Of a DNA stretch of 64,000 nt, positions 57,351 to 64,000 are shown in pieces. The DNA is from Mycobacterium barrassiae. GTDB lineage: Bacteria; Actinomycetota; Actinomycetes; Mycobacteriales; Mycobacteriaceae. Position 1 is the stretch's first letter; the number at the start of each line of letters is the position of its first letter. The notes under the pieces were generated by a model, which made no database searches, was not told where the DNA came from, and saw only the letters and a list, made by a program, of their open reading frames with translations. The position numbers were made by a program, and so were the translations under genes. Location of the stretch: positions 500,486-564,485 of the forward strand of contig NZ_JACKUK010000016.1 of the NCBI RefSeq assembly GCF_025822765.1, given 5' to 3'.

Positions 57351-57773
57351 TTACGGTACTTCTTCGTGCGGGATCTCCCGGCGGGCCAGGTCCTGCGGCC
57401 CGAACGCATCGGGCAGCAGCTCGCCCAGCGTGCGCGGCCCCAACGGATGATCGATCAGCATTTCCGCACCGCCGTGCTCCAGCAGGACCTGTCTACACCG
57501 CCCGCATGGCATCAAGATCTCCCCGGCGGCGTCCACGCACGACAGCGCAATCAGCCTGCCACCACCACCGGAATGCAGGGCGCAGACCACTGAACACTCG
57601 GCACAGAGACCAAGACCATATGAGACATTCTCCACATTGCAGCCCGAAACGATCCGATGATCGTCGACCAGCGCCGCCGCTCCGACCGCGAAGCCCGAAT
57701 AGGGGGCATACGCATGCACTGTTGCTTCAGTTGCCCTGTGCCGCAACATCTTCCAGTCGATTTCGGATGTCAT
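57351..57773 (-). CDS. cdd: cytidine deaminase
   Basis: 140-aa zinc cytidine deaminase. Zinc ligands and catalytic Glu are in LCAECSVVCAL (Cys-Ala-Glu) and MPCGRCRQVL (PCxxC). The N-terminal YAPYSGFAVGAAAL block binds the nucleoside. It converts cytidine and deoxycytidine to uridine derivatives that DeoA then cleaves. First gene of the cdd-deoA-add operon and divergent from sdhC with a 240-bp gap. ATG at 57773; the longer frame runs into the sdh promoter region. Confidence 0.95.
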   Translation of the reverse strand: MTSEIDWKMLRHRATEATVHAYAPYSGFAVGAAALVDDHRIVSGCNVENVSYGLGLCAECSVVCALHSGGGGRLIALSCVDAAGEILMPCGRCRQVLLEHGGAEMLIDHPLGPRTLGELLPDAFGPQDLARREIPHEEVP

Positions 57774-57890
57774 TTCACCCTCGCCCACTCGACTCTGAAT
57801 GCATTCCGAACTCCCGTCGCACCGCCGGCCACGTGAGGAAGGTAACCCTAATTTTGGCCATTCTGCGTGCACCGACGGTCAAACGGTAGT

Positions 57891-57906
57891 TCGTTTAGCA
57901 GTACAA
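57891..57906. promoter_or_regulatory. inverted repeat in the cdd-sdhC divergent gap
   Basis: AAACG (57891-57895) and CGTTT (57902-57906) form a short inverted repeat with a 6-base spacer about 108 bases before sdhC. May be an operator for the sdh operon or chance; low confidence. Confidence 0.25.
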
Positions 57907-58013
57907 CTGGGATTAGAGTCGCCCCGAGGTTTGGGGCAGTGGTCCACGACCGGTCTGATTGCGAGCCTGTGGGACCCCCGCCCCGAGCGTCCACCGAAGG
58001 CGTTGGAGGCCAA

Positions 58014-58436
58014 ATGAGTACTGCAGGGAGCGCGACGGTGCCGGCTCCGCGACCCGAACCGTCGCGCAGACGCACCCTTTATCGCGGTGACCCCGGAATG
58101 TGGTCCTGGGTGCTGCATCGCATCACCGGCGCCACCATCTTCTTCTTCCTGTTCGTGCACGTGCTGGACACAGCGCTGGTGCGGGTCAGCCCGCAGGCAT
58201 ACAACGAGGTCATCGAGACCTACAAGACCCCGATCGTCGGTCTGATGGAGATCGGCCTCGTGGTCGCCGTGCTCTATCACGCCCTCAATGGCATCCGGGT
58301 GATCCTCATCGACTTCTGGCAGAAGGGCCCGAAATATCAGAAACAGATGTTGTGGGTCGTCATCGGCATCTTCCTGGCGGTCTTCATCCCCGCGCTCGGC
58401 GTGATCGGGATGCACATGGTGGAGCGGTTCCTGTGA
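58014..58436 (+). CDS. sdhC: succinate dehydrogenase cytochrome b subunit SdhC
   Basis: 140-aa membrane anchor with three helices (about 30-55, 70-95, 108-132). The family haem motif HRITGATIFFFLFVHVLD near residues 34-51 supplies a His ligand. A 20-residue polar N-terminal tail precedes. ATG 58014 has a strong GGAGG site. It is the first gene of sdhCDAB; its stop overlaps the sdhD GTG (GTGA). Confidence 0.95.
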   Translation: MSTAGSATVPAPRPEPSRRRTLYRGDPGMWSWVLHRITGATIFFFLFVHVLDTALVRVSPQAYNEVIETYKTPIVGLMEIGLVVAVLYHALNGIRVILIDFWQKGPKYQKQMLWVVIGIFLAVFIPALGVIGMHMVERFL

Positions 58437-58912
58437 CCGGGCCGGCAGGAGCCTGGACTCCGCATCACAAGGAGGGCCGCATCGCCCCGGTGATGGAGAA
58501 GGAGCACGACCGTCCGGCCAGCCTCGACCATCCCCGTGCGCCGCGGCGTCCGCGCGGTATCCCCTACTTCGAGAAGTACGCGTGGCTGTTCATGCGGTTC
58601 TCGGGCGTCGCTCTGGTGTTCCTGGCGCTCGGCCACCTCTTCATCATGTTGATCTGGGATGGCGGGGTGTATCGCATCGACTTCAACTATGTGGCGCAAC
58701 GCTGGGCGTCGCCGTTCTGGCAGATCTGGGACATGGCGCTGCTGTGGCTGGCGATGATCCACGGCGCCAACGGCATGCGGACGATCATCGGCGACTACGC
58801 GCGCAAGAACGTCACGAAGTTCTACCTGAACTCGCTGTTGTTGCTGGCGACCGGCTTCACGCTCGTGTTGGGAAGCTACGTGCTGGTCACCTTCGACGCG
58901 AGCATCTCCTAG
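58433..58912 (+). CDS. sdhD: succinate dehydrogenase membrane anchor SdhD
   Basis: 159-aa anchor subunit; three transmembrane helices (about 55-78, 98-118, 130-152). HLFIMLIWDGG and MIHGANGMRTI hold candidate haem/quinone His residues. The GTG start at 58433 gives a hydrophilic head of about 45 residues. Coupled to sdhC by a four-base overlap; sdhA follows after ten bases. Confidence 0.94.
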   Translation: MTGPAGAWTPHHKEGRIAPVMEKEHDRPASLDHPRAPRRPRGIPYFEKYAWLFMRFSGVALVFLALGHLFIMLIWDGGVYRIDFNYVAQRWASPFWQIWDMALLWLAMIHGANGMRTIIGDYARKNVTKFYLNSLLLLATGFTLVLGSYVLVTFDASIS

Positions 58913-58922
58913 GGGGCCCTAC

Positions 58923-60677
58923 ATGATCCAGGAACATCGCTACGACGTCGTCATCGTCGGCGCAGGCGGCGCGGGAATGCGGGCCGCGGTCGAGGCCGGC
59001 CCCCGGGCCCGCACGGCGGTGCTGACCAAGCTGTACCCGACCCGCAGCCACACCGGCGCGGCGCAGGGCGGCATGTGCGCGGCACTGGCCAACGTCGAAG
59101 AGGACAACTGGGAGTGGCACACCTTCGACACCGTCAAGGGCGGCGACTACCTCGCCGACCAGGACGCCGTCGAGATCATGTGCAAGGAAGCCATCGACGC
59201 GGTGCTTGACCTCGAGAAGATGGGCATGCCGTTCAACCGGACCCCGGAGGGACGCATCGACCAGCGCCGGTTCGGCGGCCACACCCGCGATCACGGCAAG
59301 GCACCCGTGCGCCGCGCGTGCTATGCCGCCGACCGCACCGGCCACATGATCCTGCAGACGCTGTACCAAAACTGCGTCAAGCATGACGTCGAGTTCTTCA
59401 ACGAGTTCTACGCACTCGACATCGCGATCACCGAGACGCAGTCCGGTCCGGTCGCCACCGGCGTCATCGCCTACGAGCTCGCCACCGGCGACATCCACGT
59501 CTTCCACGCCAAGTCGATCGTGTTCGCCACCGGCGGGTCGGGCCGGATGTACAAGACCACCTCCAATGCGCACACCCTGACCGGCGACGGCCTGGGCATC
59601 GTGTTCCGCAAGGGACTTCCGTTGGAGGACATGGAGTTTCACCAGTTCCATCCGACGGGCCTGGCGGGCCTGGGCATCCTCATCTCCGAGGCCGTACGCG
59701 GTGAGGGCGGCCGGCTGCTCAACGGCGACGGCGAGCGGTTCATGGAGCGCTATGCCCCGACGATCGTCGACCTGGCGCCGCGCGACATCGTCGCCCGCTC
59801 GATGGTGCTCGAGGTGCTCGAGGGCCGCGGCGCCGGACCGAACAAGGACTACGTCTACATCGACGTGCGCCACCTCGGCGAGGACGTCCTCGAGGCCAAG
59901 CTGCCCGACATCACCGAGTTCGCCCGCACCTACCTGGGCGTCGACCCCGTCAAAGAGCTCGTGCCGGTCTACCCGACATGCCACTACGTGATGGGTGGCA
60001 TCCCGACGACGGTGAGTGGACAGGTGTTGCGCGACAACGTCACTCCGCTGCCTGGCCTCTACGCGGCCGGCGAATGCGCATGCGTTTCGGTGCACGGCGC
60101 GAACCGGCTGGGCACCAACTCGCTGCTGGACATCAACGTGTTCGGGCGGCGAGCAGGCATCGCGGCGGCCAACTACGCGTTGGGCCACGACCACGTCGAC
60201 CTGCCACCGGATCCGGCGGGCATGGTGGTCGGCTGGGTCGGCGACATCCTGTCCGAGCACGGTAACGAGCGGGTCGCCGACATCCGCGGCGCGCTGCAGC
60301 AGTCGATGGACAACAACGCCGCGGTGTTCCGCACCGAGGAGACGTTGAAGCAGGCGCTGACCGATATCCACGCACTGAAGGAGCGGTACTCGCGAATCAC
60401 GGTGCACGACAAGGGCAAACGCTACAACAGCGATCTGCTCGAGGCGATCGAGCTGGGCTTCCTGCTGGAGTTGGCCGAGGTGACCGTCGTCGGTGCACTC
60501 AACCGCAAGGAATCTCGCGGCGGCCATGCCCGCGAGGACTACCCGAACCGCGACGACACGAACTACATGCGCCACACCATGGCCTACAAGGAAGGCACGG
60601 AGCTGCTCTCCGACATCCGGCTGGACTACAAGCCGGTGGTGCAGACGCGTTATGAGCCGATGGAACGGAAGTACTGA
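58923..60677 (+). CDS. sdhA: succinate dehydrogenase flavoprotein subunit SdhA
   Basis: 584-aa flavoprotein catalysing succinate to fumarate. The covalent FAD histidine is His43 in TRSHTGAAQGG, after the FAD motif VVIVGAGGAGMRAAVEAG. The substrate-site motif HQFHPTGL lies near residue 240, and the RRFGGHTRDHGKAPVRR stretch is the usual active-site arginine region. Complex II of the respiratory chain and TCA cycle (Sdh2-like form of mycobacteria). Confidence 0.97.
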   Translation: MIQEHRYDVVIVGAGGAGMRAAVEAGPRARTAVLTKLYPTRSHTGAAQGGMCAALANVEEDNWEWHTFDTVKGGDYLADQDAVEIMCKEAIDAVLDLEKMGMPFNRTPEGRIDQRRFGGHTRDHGKAPVRRACYAADRTGHMILQTLYQNCVKHDVEFFNEFYALDIAITETQSGPVATGVIAYELATGDIHVFHAKSIVFATGGSGRMYKTTSNAHTLTGDGLGIVFRKGLPLEDMEFHQFHPTGLAGLGILISEAVRGEGGRLLNGDGERFMERYAPTIVDLAPRDIVARSMVLEVLEGRGAGPNKDYVYIDVRHLGEDVLEAKLPDITEFARTYLGVDPVKELVPVYPTCHYVMGGIPTTVSGQVLRDNVTPLPGLYAAGECACVSVHGANRLGTNSLLDINVFGRRAGIAAANYALGHDHVDLPPDPAGMVVGWVGDILSEHGNERVADIRGALQQSMDNNAAVFRTEETLKQALTDIHALKERYSRITVHDKGKRYNSDLLEAIELGFLLELAEVTVVGALNRKESRGGHAREDYPNRDDTNYMRHTMAYKEGTELLSDIRLDYKPVVQTRYEPMERKY

Positions 60678-60678
60678 C

Positions 60679-61458
60679 ATGACGATCGCTCCCGAGGTCT
60701 CGACGAAGGACCCCGAACTGCCACCGGTGCCCGAGGGCGCGGTGATGGTGACGTTGAAGATCGCGCGGTTCAACCCGGAGGATCCCGACAGCGCGGGCTG
60801 GCAGAGCTTCCAGGTGCCGTGCCTGCCGTCGGACCGGCTGCTCAACCTGCTGCACTACGTGAAGTGGTATCTGGACGGCACGCTGACGTTCCGGCGCTCA
60901 TGTGCGCACGGCGTGTGCGGCTCGGACGCGATGCGGATCAACGGCGTCAACCGCCTGGCCTGCAAGGTGCTGATGCGCGACCTGCTGCCCAAGAAGCCTG
61001 GCAAGCAGCTGACCATCACCATCGAGCCGATTCGCGGTCTGCCCGTCGAGAAGGACCTCGTGGTGAACATGGAGCCGTTCTTCGACGCCTACCGCGCGAT
61101 CAAGCCGTACCTGATCACGACGGGCAACGAGCCGACGCGCGAACGCATCCAGAGCCAGACCGACCGCCACCGCTACGACGACACCACCAAGTGCATCCTG
61201 TGCGCATGCTGCACCACCAGCTGCCCGGTGTACTGGAGCGAGGGCAGCTACTTCGGTCCCGCCGCGATCGTCAACGCGCACCGCTTCATCTTCGACAGCC
61301 GCGACGAGGGCGCCGCCGAACGACTGGACATCCTCAATGAGGTCGACGGGGTGTGGCGCTGCCGCACGACGTTCAACTGCACCGAATCGTGCCCGCGCGG
61401 CATCCAGGTGACGCAGGCGATCCAGGAGGTCAAGCGCGCGCTGATGTTCGCGCGTTAG
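60679..61458 (+). CDS. sdhB: succinate dehydrogenase iron-sulfur subunit SdhB
   Basis: 259-aa iron-sulfur protein with the three expected clusters: 2Fe-2S (CAHGVCGSDAM near 74-84), 4Fe-4S (CILCACCTTSCP near 172-183) and 3Fe-4S (CTESCPRG near 230-240). It relays electrons from SdhA to menaquinone. The start ATG at 60679 lies one base after the sdhA stop. A hairpin follows the operon. Confidence 0.97.
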   Translation: MTIAPEVSTKDPELPPVPEGAVMVTLKIARFNPEDPDSAGWQSFQVPCLPSDRLLNLLHYVKWYLDGTLTFRRSCAHGVCGSDAMRINGVNRLACKVLMRDLLPKKPGKQLTITIEPIRGLPVEKDLVVNMEPFFDAYRAIKPYLITTGNEPTRERIQSQTDRHRYDDTTKCILCACCTTSCPVYWSEGSYFGPAAIVNAHRFIFDSRDEGAAERLDILNEVDGVWRCRTTFNCTESCPRGIQVTQAIQEVKRALMFAR

Positions 61459-61461
61459 AGC

Positions 61462-61510
61462 GATTTCGGCGTGCTGGGTCACGCTCAGCGAGACTTAACA
61501 CGCCGAAATC
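61462..61510. terminator. terminator hairpin after sdhCDAB
   Basis: GATTTCGGCGTG (61462-61473) and CACGCCGAAATC (61499-61510) form a perfect 12-bp stem; inner GCTG/CAGC adds a second stem. Ends the sdh operon just before the ECF41-type promoter at 61521. Confidence 0.75.
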
Positions 61511-61520
61511 ACACACTTGC

Positions 61521-61550
61521 TGTCACACATCGACGGGCTTGCGCCGTCTA
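61521..61550 (+). promoter_or_regulatory. ECF41/SigJ-type promoter
   Basis: TGTCACA at 61521-61527 and CGTC at 61545-61548, separated by 17 bases, match the conserved ECF41 promoter pattern (TGTCACA-N16/17-CGTC). It lies seven bases before the ATG (61557) of the carboxymuconolactone decarboxylase gene and near the ECF41 sigma gene. Confidence 0.75.
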
Positions 61551-61556
61551 ACGAGT

Positions 61557-62174
61557 ATGACGCAAACACCACGTATATCGCCGGTAACCCCTAAACAAGC
61601 CTCGCTCATGACGAAGCTCCTCTACCGGGTCGCCAAGCGCAGGTTCGGCGAGGTGCCCGAACCGTTCGCCGTCGCCGCACATCACCCGCGGCTGATGCTC
61701 GCCAACGTGGTCCACGAGGGCATGCTGGGGTCGGCGTCGAAAAAGCTGCCGAAGAACGTGCTCGAGTTGGCCGTGTTCTGGACCGCACGCACGGTCGGGT
61801 GCTCATGGTGCGTCGACTTCGGGTCGATGCTGCAGCGTCTCGACGGCCTCGACGTCGACCGGCTAAAGCACATCGACGACTACGCCACGTCACCGCTCTT
61901 CACCGACGACGAACGCGCCGCCATCAACTACGCCGACGCGATGACCACCGACCCGCACACCATCACCGACGAACAGGTCGAGGACCTCAAGCGCCGCTTC
62001 GGCGACGACGGGGTGATCGAGCTGACGTACCAGATCGGTGTGGAGAACATGCGGGCGCGGATGTACTCGGCACTGGGCATCACCGAGCAGGGCTTCAGCT
62101 CCGGCGACGCGTGCCGGGTGCCGTGGGCTTCAGAGGACTCGGACGCCGCCGAGGACGCAGCGGCGAAGCGGTGA
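61557..62174 (+). CDS. carboxymuconolactone decarboxylase/AhpD-like protein, ECF41 partner
   Basis: 205-aa AhpD-fold protein of the carboxymuconolactone decarboxylase family. The redox motif Cys82-Ser-Trp-Cys85 lies in RTVGCSWCVDFGSM; the VLELAVFWTART helix precedes it. Peroxidase/disulfide reductase activity is likely, though the substrate is unknown. Such COE genes are the typical partners of ECF41 sigma factors, and a perfect ECF41 promoter lies upstream. The last 80 bases overlap the convergent sigma-factor gene. Confidence 0.9.
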   Translation: MTQTPRISPVTPKQASLMTKLLYRVAKRRFGEVPEPFAVAAHHPRLMLANVVHEGMLGSASKKLPKNVLELAVFWTARTVGCSWCVDFGSMLQRLDGLDVDRLKHIDDYATSPLFTDDERAAINYADAMTTDPHTITDEQVEDLKRRFGDDGVIELTYQIGVENMRARMYSALGITEQGFSSGDACRVPWASEDSDAAEDAAAKR

Positions 62175-63060
62175 ACTTGTCGGGGTTGGCGATATCCCAG
62201 ATCGCGCAGACCTTTCCGTCGCGCACCGTCATCGCCGTGACGCGCGGCATCACCTCGGGGTAACCGTCGTTCGCCGGTGATCCGACGAGGTAGCTGCCCA
62301 GCTGGCCGTTGATGTTCGCCAGCTGACTCGACGACAGGAAACCCGGCCCGTAGCGAGCGGCCAGCCCGAACAGGAACCGTGCGACCTTGTCCGGACCTCG
62401 GATGACCCGCGCGGCGGTTGGCGCTTTGCGATTCGAGTCGCCGGTGAACGTCACCTCCGGATGCAGAAGGCGCACAACGGCTTCCATGTCGCCGGCGGCG
62501 AGGGCGAGCATCAGCGCGCCGGCCACCTCGTTGTGCATCTCGTCGCTCACCGGCGGGGGCGCCGTCGCCACCGCCCGTCGCGCTCGCGATGCCAGCTGAC
62601 GCGCGGAGGCCTCGCTGACGCCCAGCACCGAGGCGATCTCCCCGAACGGCACGGCGAAACCGTCGTGCAGCACGAACGCCACCCGTTGGTCGGGGTTCAG
62701 CTTCTCCAACACCACCATCGCGGCGAAGCGCGCGTCCTCCCCCGCTACGACCGCCGCCAGCGGGTCGTCGCTGTCGAGGGGTGTCACGACCGGTTCGGGC
62801 AGCCATTCGCCGTAATACGTTTCGCGGCGATGCGAGGCCGAACGCAACCGGTCCAGCGCCAGCCTGCTGACCACCGTCGTCAGCCAGGCCCGCAAGTCGG
62901 TGATCTCTGCGGTGTCCGATCGGTCCCACCGCAACCACGCGTCCTGGACGACGTCCTCCGCGTCGACGACGGTTCCCGCCAACCGGTAGGCGACAGACAG
63001 CAGGTACGGCCGCAACTCCTCGAACTCGTCAATGCGCGTGCTTCCCGGGGACCGGGTCAT
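62095..63060 (-). CDS. sigJ: ECF41-type sigma factor with SnoaL-like C-terminal domain (SigJ-like)
   Basis: 321-aa extracytoplasmic-function sigma factor. Region 2 (about 12-72, RPYLLSVAYRLAGTVVDAEDVVQDAWLR) and region 4 (about 105-163, FGEIASVLGVSEASARQLASRA) are joined by a linker with the ECF41 hallmark WLPEP at 86-90. The C-terminal SnoaL-like extension (170-300) bears NGQLG (251-255) and NPDKF (292-296). ECF41 factors use this extension as a built-in regulator instead of an anti-sigma factor. The locus corresponds to sigJ of M. tuberculosis (by order). A 24-residue basic tail is encoded opposite the decarboxylase gene. Confidence 0.9.
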   Translation of the reverse strand: MTRSPGSTRIDEFEELRPYLLSVAYRLAGTVVDAEDVVQDAWLRWDRSDTAEITDLRAWLTTVVSRLALDRLRSASHRRETYYGEWLPEPVVTPLDSDDPLAAVVAGEDARFAAMVVLEKLNPDQRVAFVLHDGFAVPFGEIASVLGVSEASARQLASRARRAVATAPPPVSDEMHNEVAGALMLALAAGDMEAVVRLLHPEVTFTGDSNRKAPTAARVIRGPDKVARFLFGLAARYGPGFLSSSQLANINGQLGSYLVGSPANDGYPEVMPRVTAMTVRDGKVCAIWDIANPDKFTASPLRPRRRPSPLKPTAPGTRRRS

Positions 63061-63172
63061 ACGCCAAGTCTAGAACCGCACCACGCGTGACTGATTTCGT
63101 TGCGATGAAGCCCGGATGAGTCGATTCCCGCGTTGAACCCACACAGAAACCACGGAACCGTATATTCCGCAC

Positions 63173-64000
63173 ATGGCAATCAAGGAACCCGACGCCCCGG
63201 TCGTCGGTGACAAGGGCCTGCAGGCGGGTGCCCTCGGTCTCGTGGGCAACATCGTTATCGGCCTCGCCGCCGTGGCCCCTGCGTACAGCCTGGCCGCCAC
63301 GCTCGGCTACGTCGTGCTCGCCGTCGGCGAGAAGGCACCCTCGATGTTCGTCCTCGCGTTCATCCCGATGCTGCTGGTCGCATTCGCCTACAAGGAGTTG
63401 TCGCAGGACACTCCGGACTGCGGCACCACGTTCACCTGGGGCACCAAGGCATTCGGGCCGTGGATCGGCTGGATCGGCGGCTGGGGCCTGGCCGTGTCCG
63501 CGATCATCGTGCTGGCCAACGTGGCCGAGATCGCGGCGATCTATCTGTTCAGGTTCCTCGGCCTAGACGATCTCGCCGACAGCATTCTCGCCAAGGTGCT
63601 GCTCGGCGCGTTCTTCATCATCGCAATGACGCTGATCAGCGCTCGCGGCATCGTGGTTTCCGAGCGGTTTCAGAACGTGTTGATCGCCATCCAGTTCGGC
63701 GTGCTGATCGTCGTCAGCATCATCGCGCTGGTGCGGGTGTTCTCCGACACCGCGGGCGCGCAGGCGGTCATGCCGCAGTGGTCGTGGCTGTGGCCCAGCG
63801 GTCTCGACGTGTCCTCGATCGTGCAGGCGATCATTCTGTGCATCTTCATCTACTGGGGCTGGGACGCCTGCCTAGCGGTCGGCGAGGAGACCAAGGACCC
63901 CGGCCGTACTCCGGGCATCGCCGCCGTGATCACCACGCTGATCCTGGTGTGCACCTATGTGCTCGTCGCCTATGCGGTGCAGTCGTTCTCCGGCTTCAGC
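63173..64000 (+). CDS. APC-superfamily amino-acid permease (cut by the window end)
   Basis: First 276 codons of an amino acid/polyamine permease; the frame runs open to the last base. At least seven transmembrane helices are visible. Family marks: LGLVGNIVIGLAAVAPAYSLAATLGYV in helix 1 region, ELSQDTPDCGTTFTWGTKAFG between helices 2-3, and YWGWDACLAVGEETKDPGRTPG. The substrate cannot be told. Start ATG at 63173; divergent from the ECF41 sigma gene, 113 bases away. Confidence 0.9.
   Translation, partial: MAIKEPDAPVVGDKGLQAGALGLVGNIVIGLAAVAPAYSLAATLGYVVLAVGEKAPSMFVLAFIPMLLVAFAYKELSQDTPDCGTTFTWGTKAFGPWIGWIGGWGLAVSAIIVLANVAEIAAIYLFRFLGLDDLADSILAKVLLGAFFIIAMTLISARGIVVSERFQNVLIAIQFGVLIVVSIIALVRVFSDTAGAQAVMPQWSWLWPSGLDVSSIVQAIILCIFIYWGWDACLAVGEETKDPGRTPGIAAVITTLILVCTYVLVAYAVQSFSGFS

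Overview
The window is a GC-rich, densely packed actinobacterial chromosome segment, almost certainly from a mycobacterium of the fast-growing, environmental type (Mycolicibacterium-like). Gene content and order follow, from memory, the M. tuberculosis stretch accD5 (Rv3280) to sdhB (Rv3319): accD5-accE5-maf-sseA-sufE-accA3, sigF-rsbW-usfY, lat-lrpA-(Rv3292)-pcd, tetR-lhr-nei, glpD2-lpdA-(Rv3304), amiA1-amiB1-deoD-pmmB-upp, (Rv3311)-add-deoA-cdd, sdhCDAB and a sigJ-like sigma factor. Additions relative to that order include a type IB topoisomerase, a desA3/reductase/TetR island, a secreted glycoside hydrolase, a type VII secretion-linked peptidase pair and a membrane flavoprotein. I saw no insertion sequence, prophage, CRISPR array, rRNA or tRNA.

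Layout. 1-6057: acyl-CoA carboxylase subunits (AccD5, AccE5, AccA3) for propionyl/acetyl-CoA carboxylation, interrupted by Maf, a rhodanese and a SufE-like protein. 6109-14548: small metabolic genes, then the SigF stress neighbourhood (anti-anti-sigma STAS protein, sigF, rsbW, small membrane protein, topoisomerase IB, acidic protein, CsbD, UsfY, flavodoxin-like protein, PAS-ANTAR regulator, membrane-anchored Mrr-like nuclease), with several GTTT-N15-17-GGGTAT promoter matches. 14545-19197: a lysine-catabolic module (Lat, LrpA, DUF1338 2-oxoadipate enzyme, Pcd). 19268-27127: SRPBCC protein, TetR, giant helicase Lhr, nitronate monooxygenase, Nei glycosylase, cupin. 27261-30200: stearoyl-type desaturase, its flavin/2Fe-2S reductase and a divergent TetR regulator. 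30232-36277: enoyl-CoA hydratase, two NAD(P)-binding proteins, a secreted proline-rich protein, a secreted GH2 enzyme and a pseudouridine synthase. 36274-42190: GlpD2, LpdA, Rv3304-like protein, FAD oxygenase with divergent TetR. 42187-50267: AbiEi/DUF559-like protein, M20 amidohydrolases, purine/pyrimidine salvage (DeoD, Upp), PmmB, AbrB-type transporter and MarR. 50383-54553: EspC-like/NlpC-P60 pair, membrane flavoprotein, acidic Rv3311-like protein. 54556-61458: VOC protein, cdd-deoA-add salvage operon, then sdhCDAB. 61557-64000: an ECF41-type sigma factor with its carboxymuconolactone decarboxylase partner, and a truncated amino-acid permease.

The strongest leads are the ECF41 locus with a TGTCACA-N17-CGTC promoter, the SigF promoters around sigF, the type VII secretion-linked peptidase pair, the DesT-like operator over the desaturase-reductase start codon, an LpdA that carries both cysteines of the dihydrolipoamide dehydrogenase CxxxxC motif, and a set of long palindromes at gene ends. 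All homology calls are from reading the translations; no database search was run.
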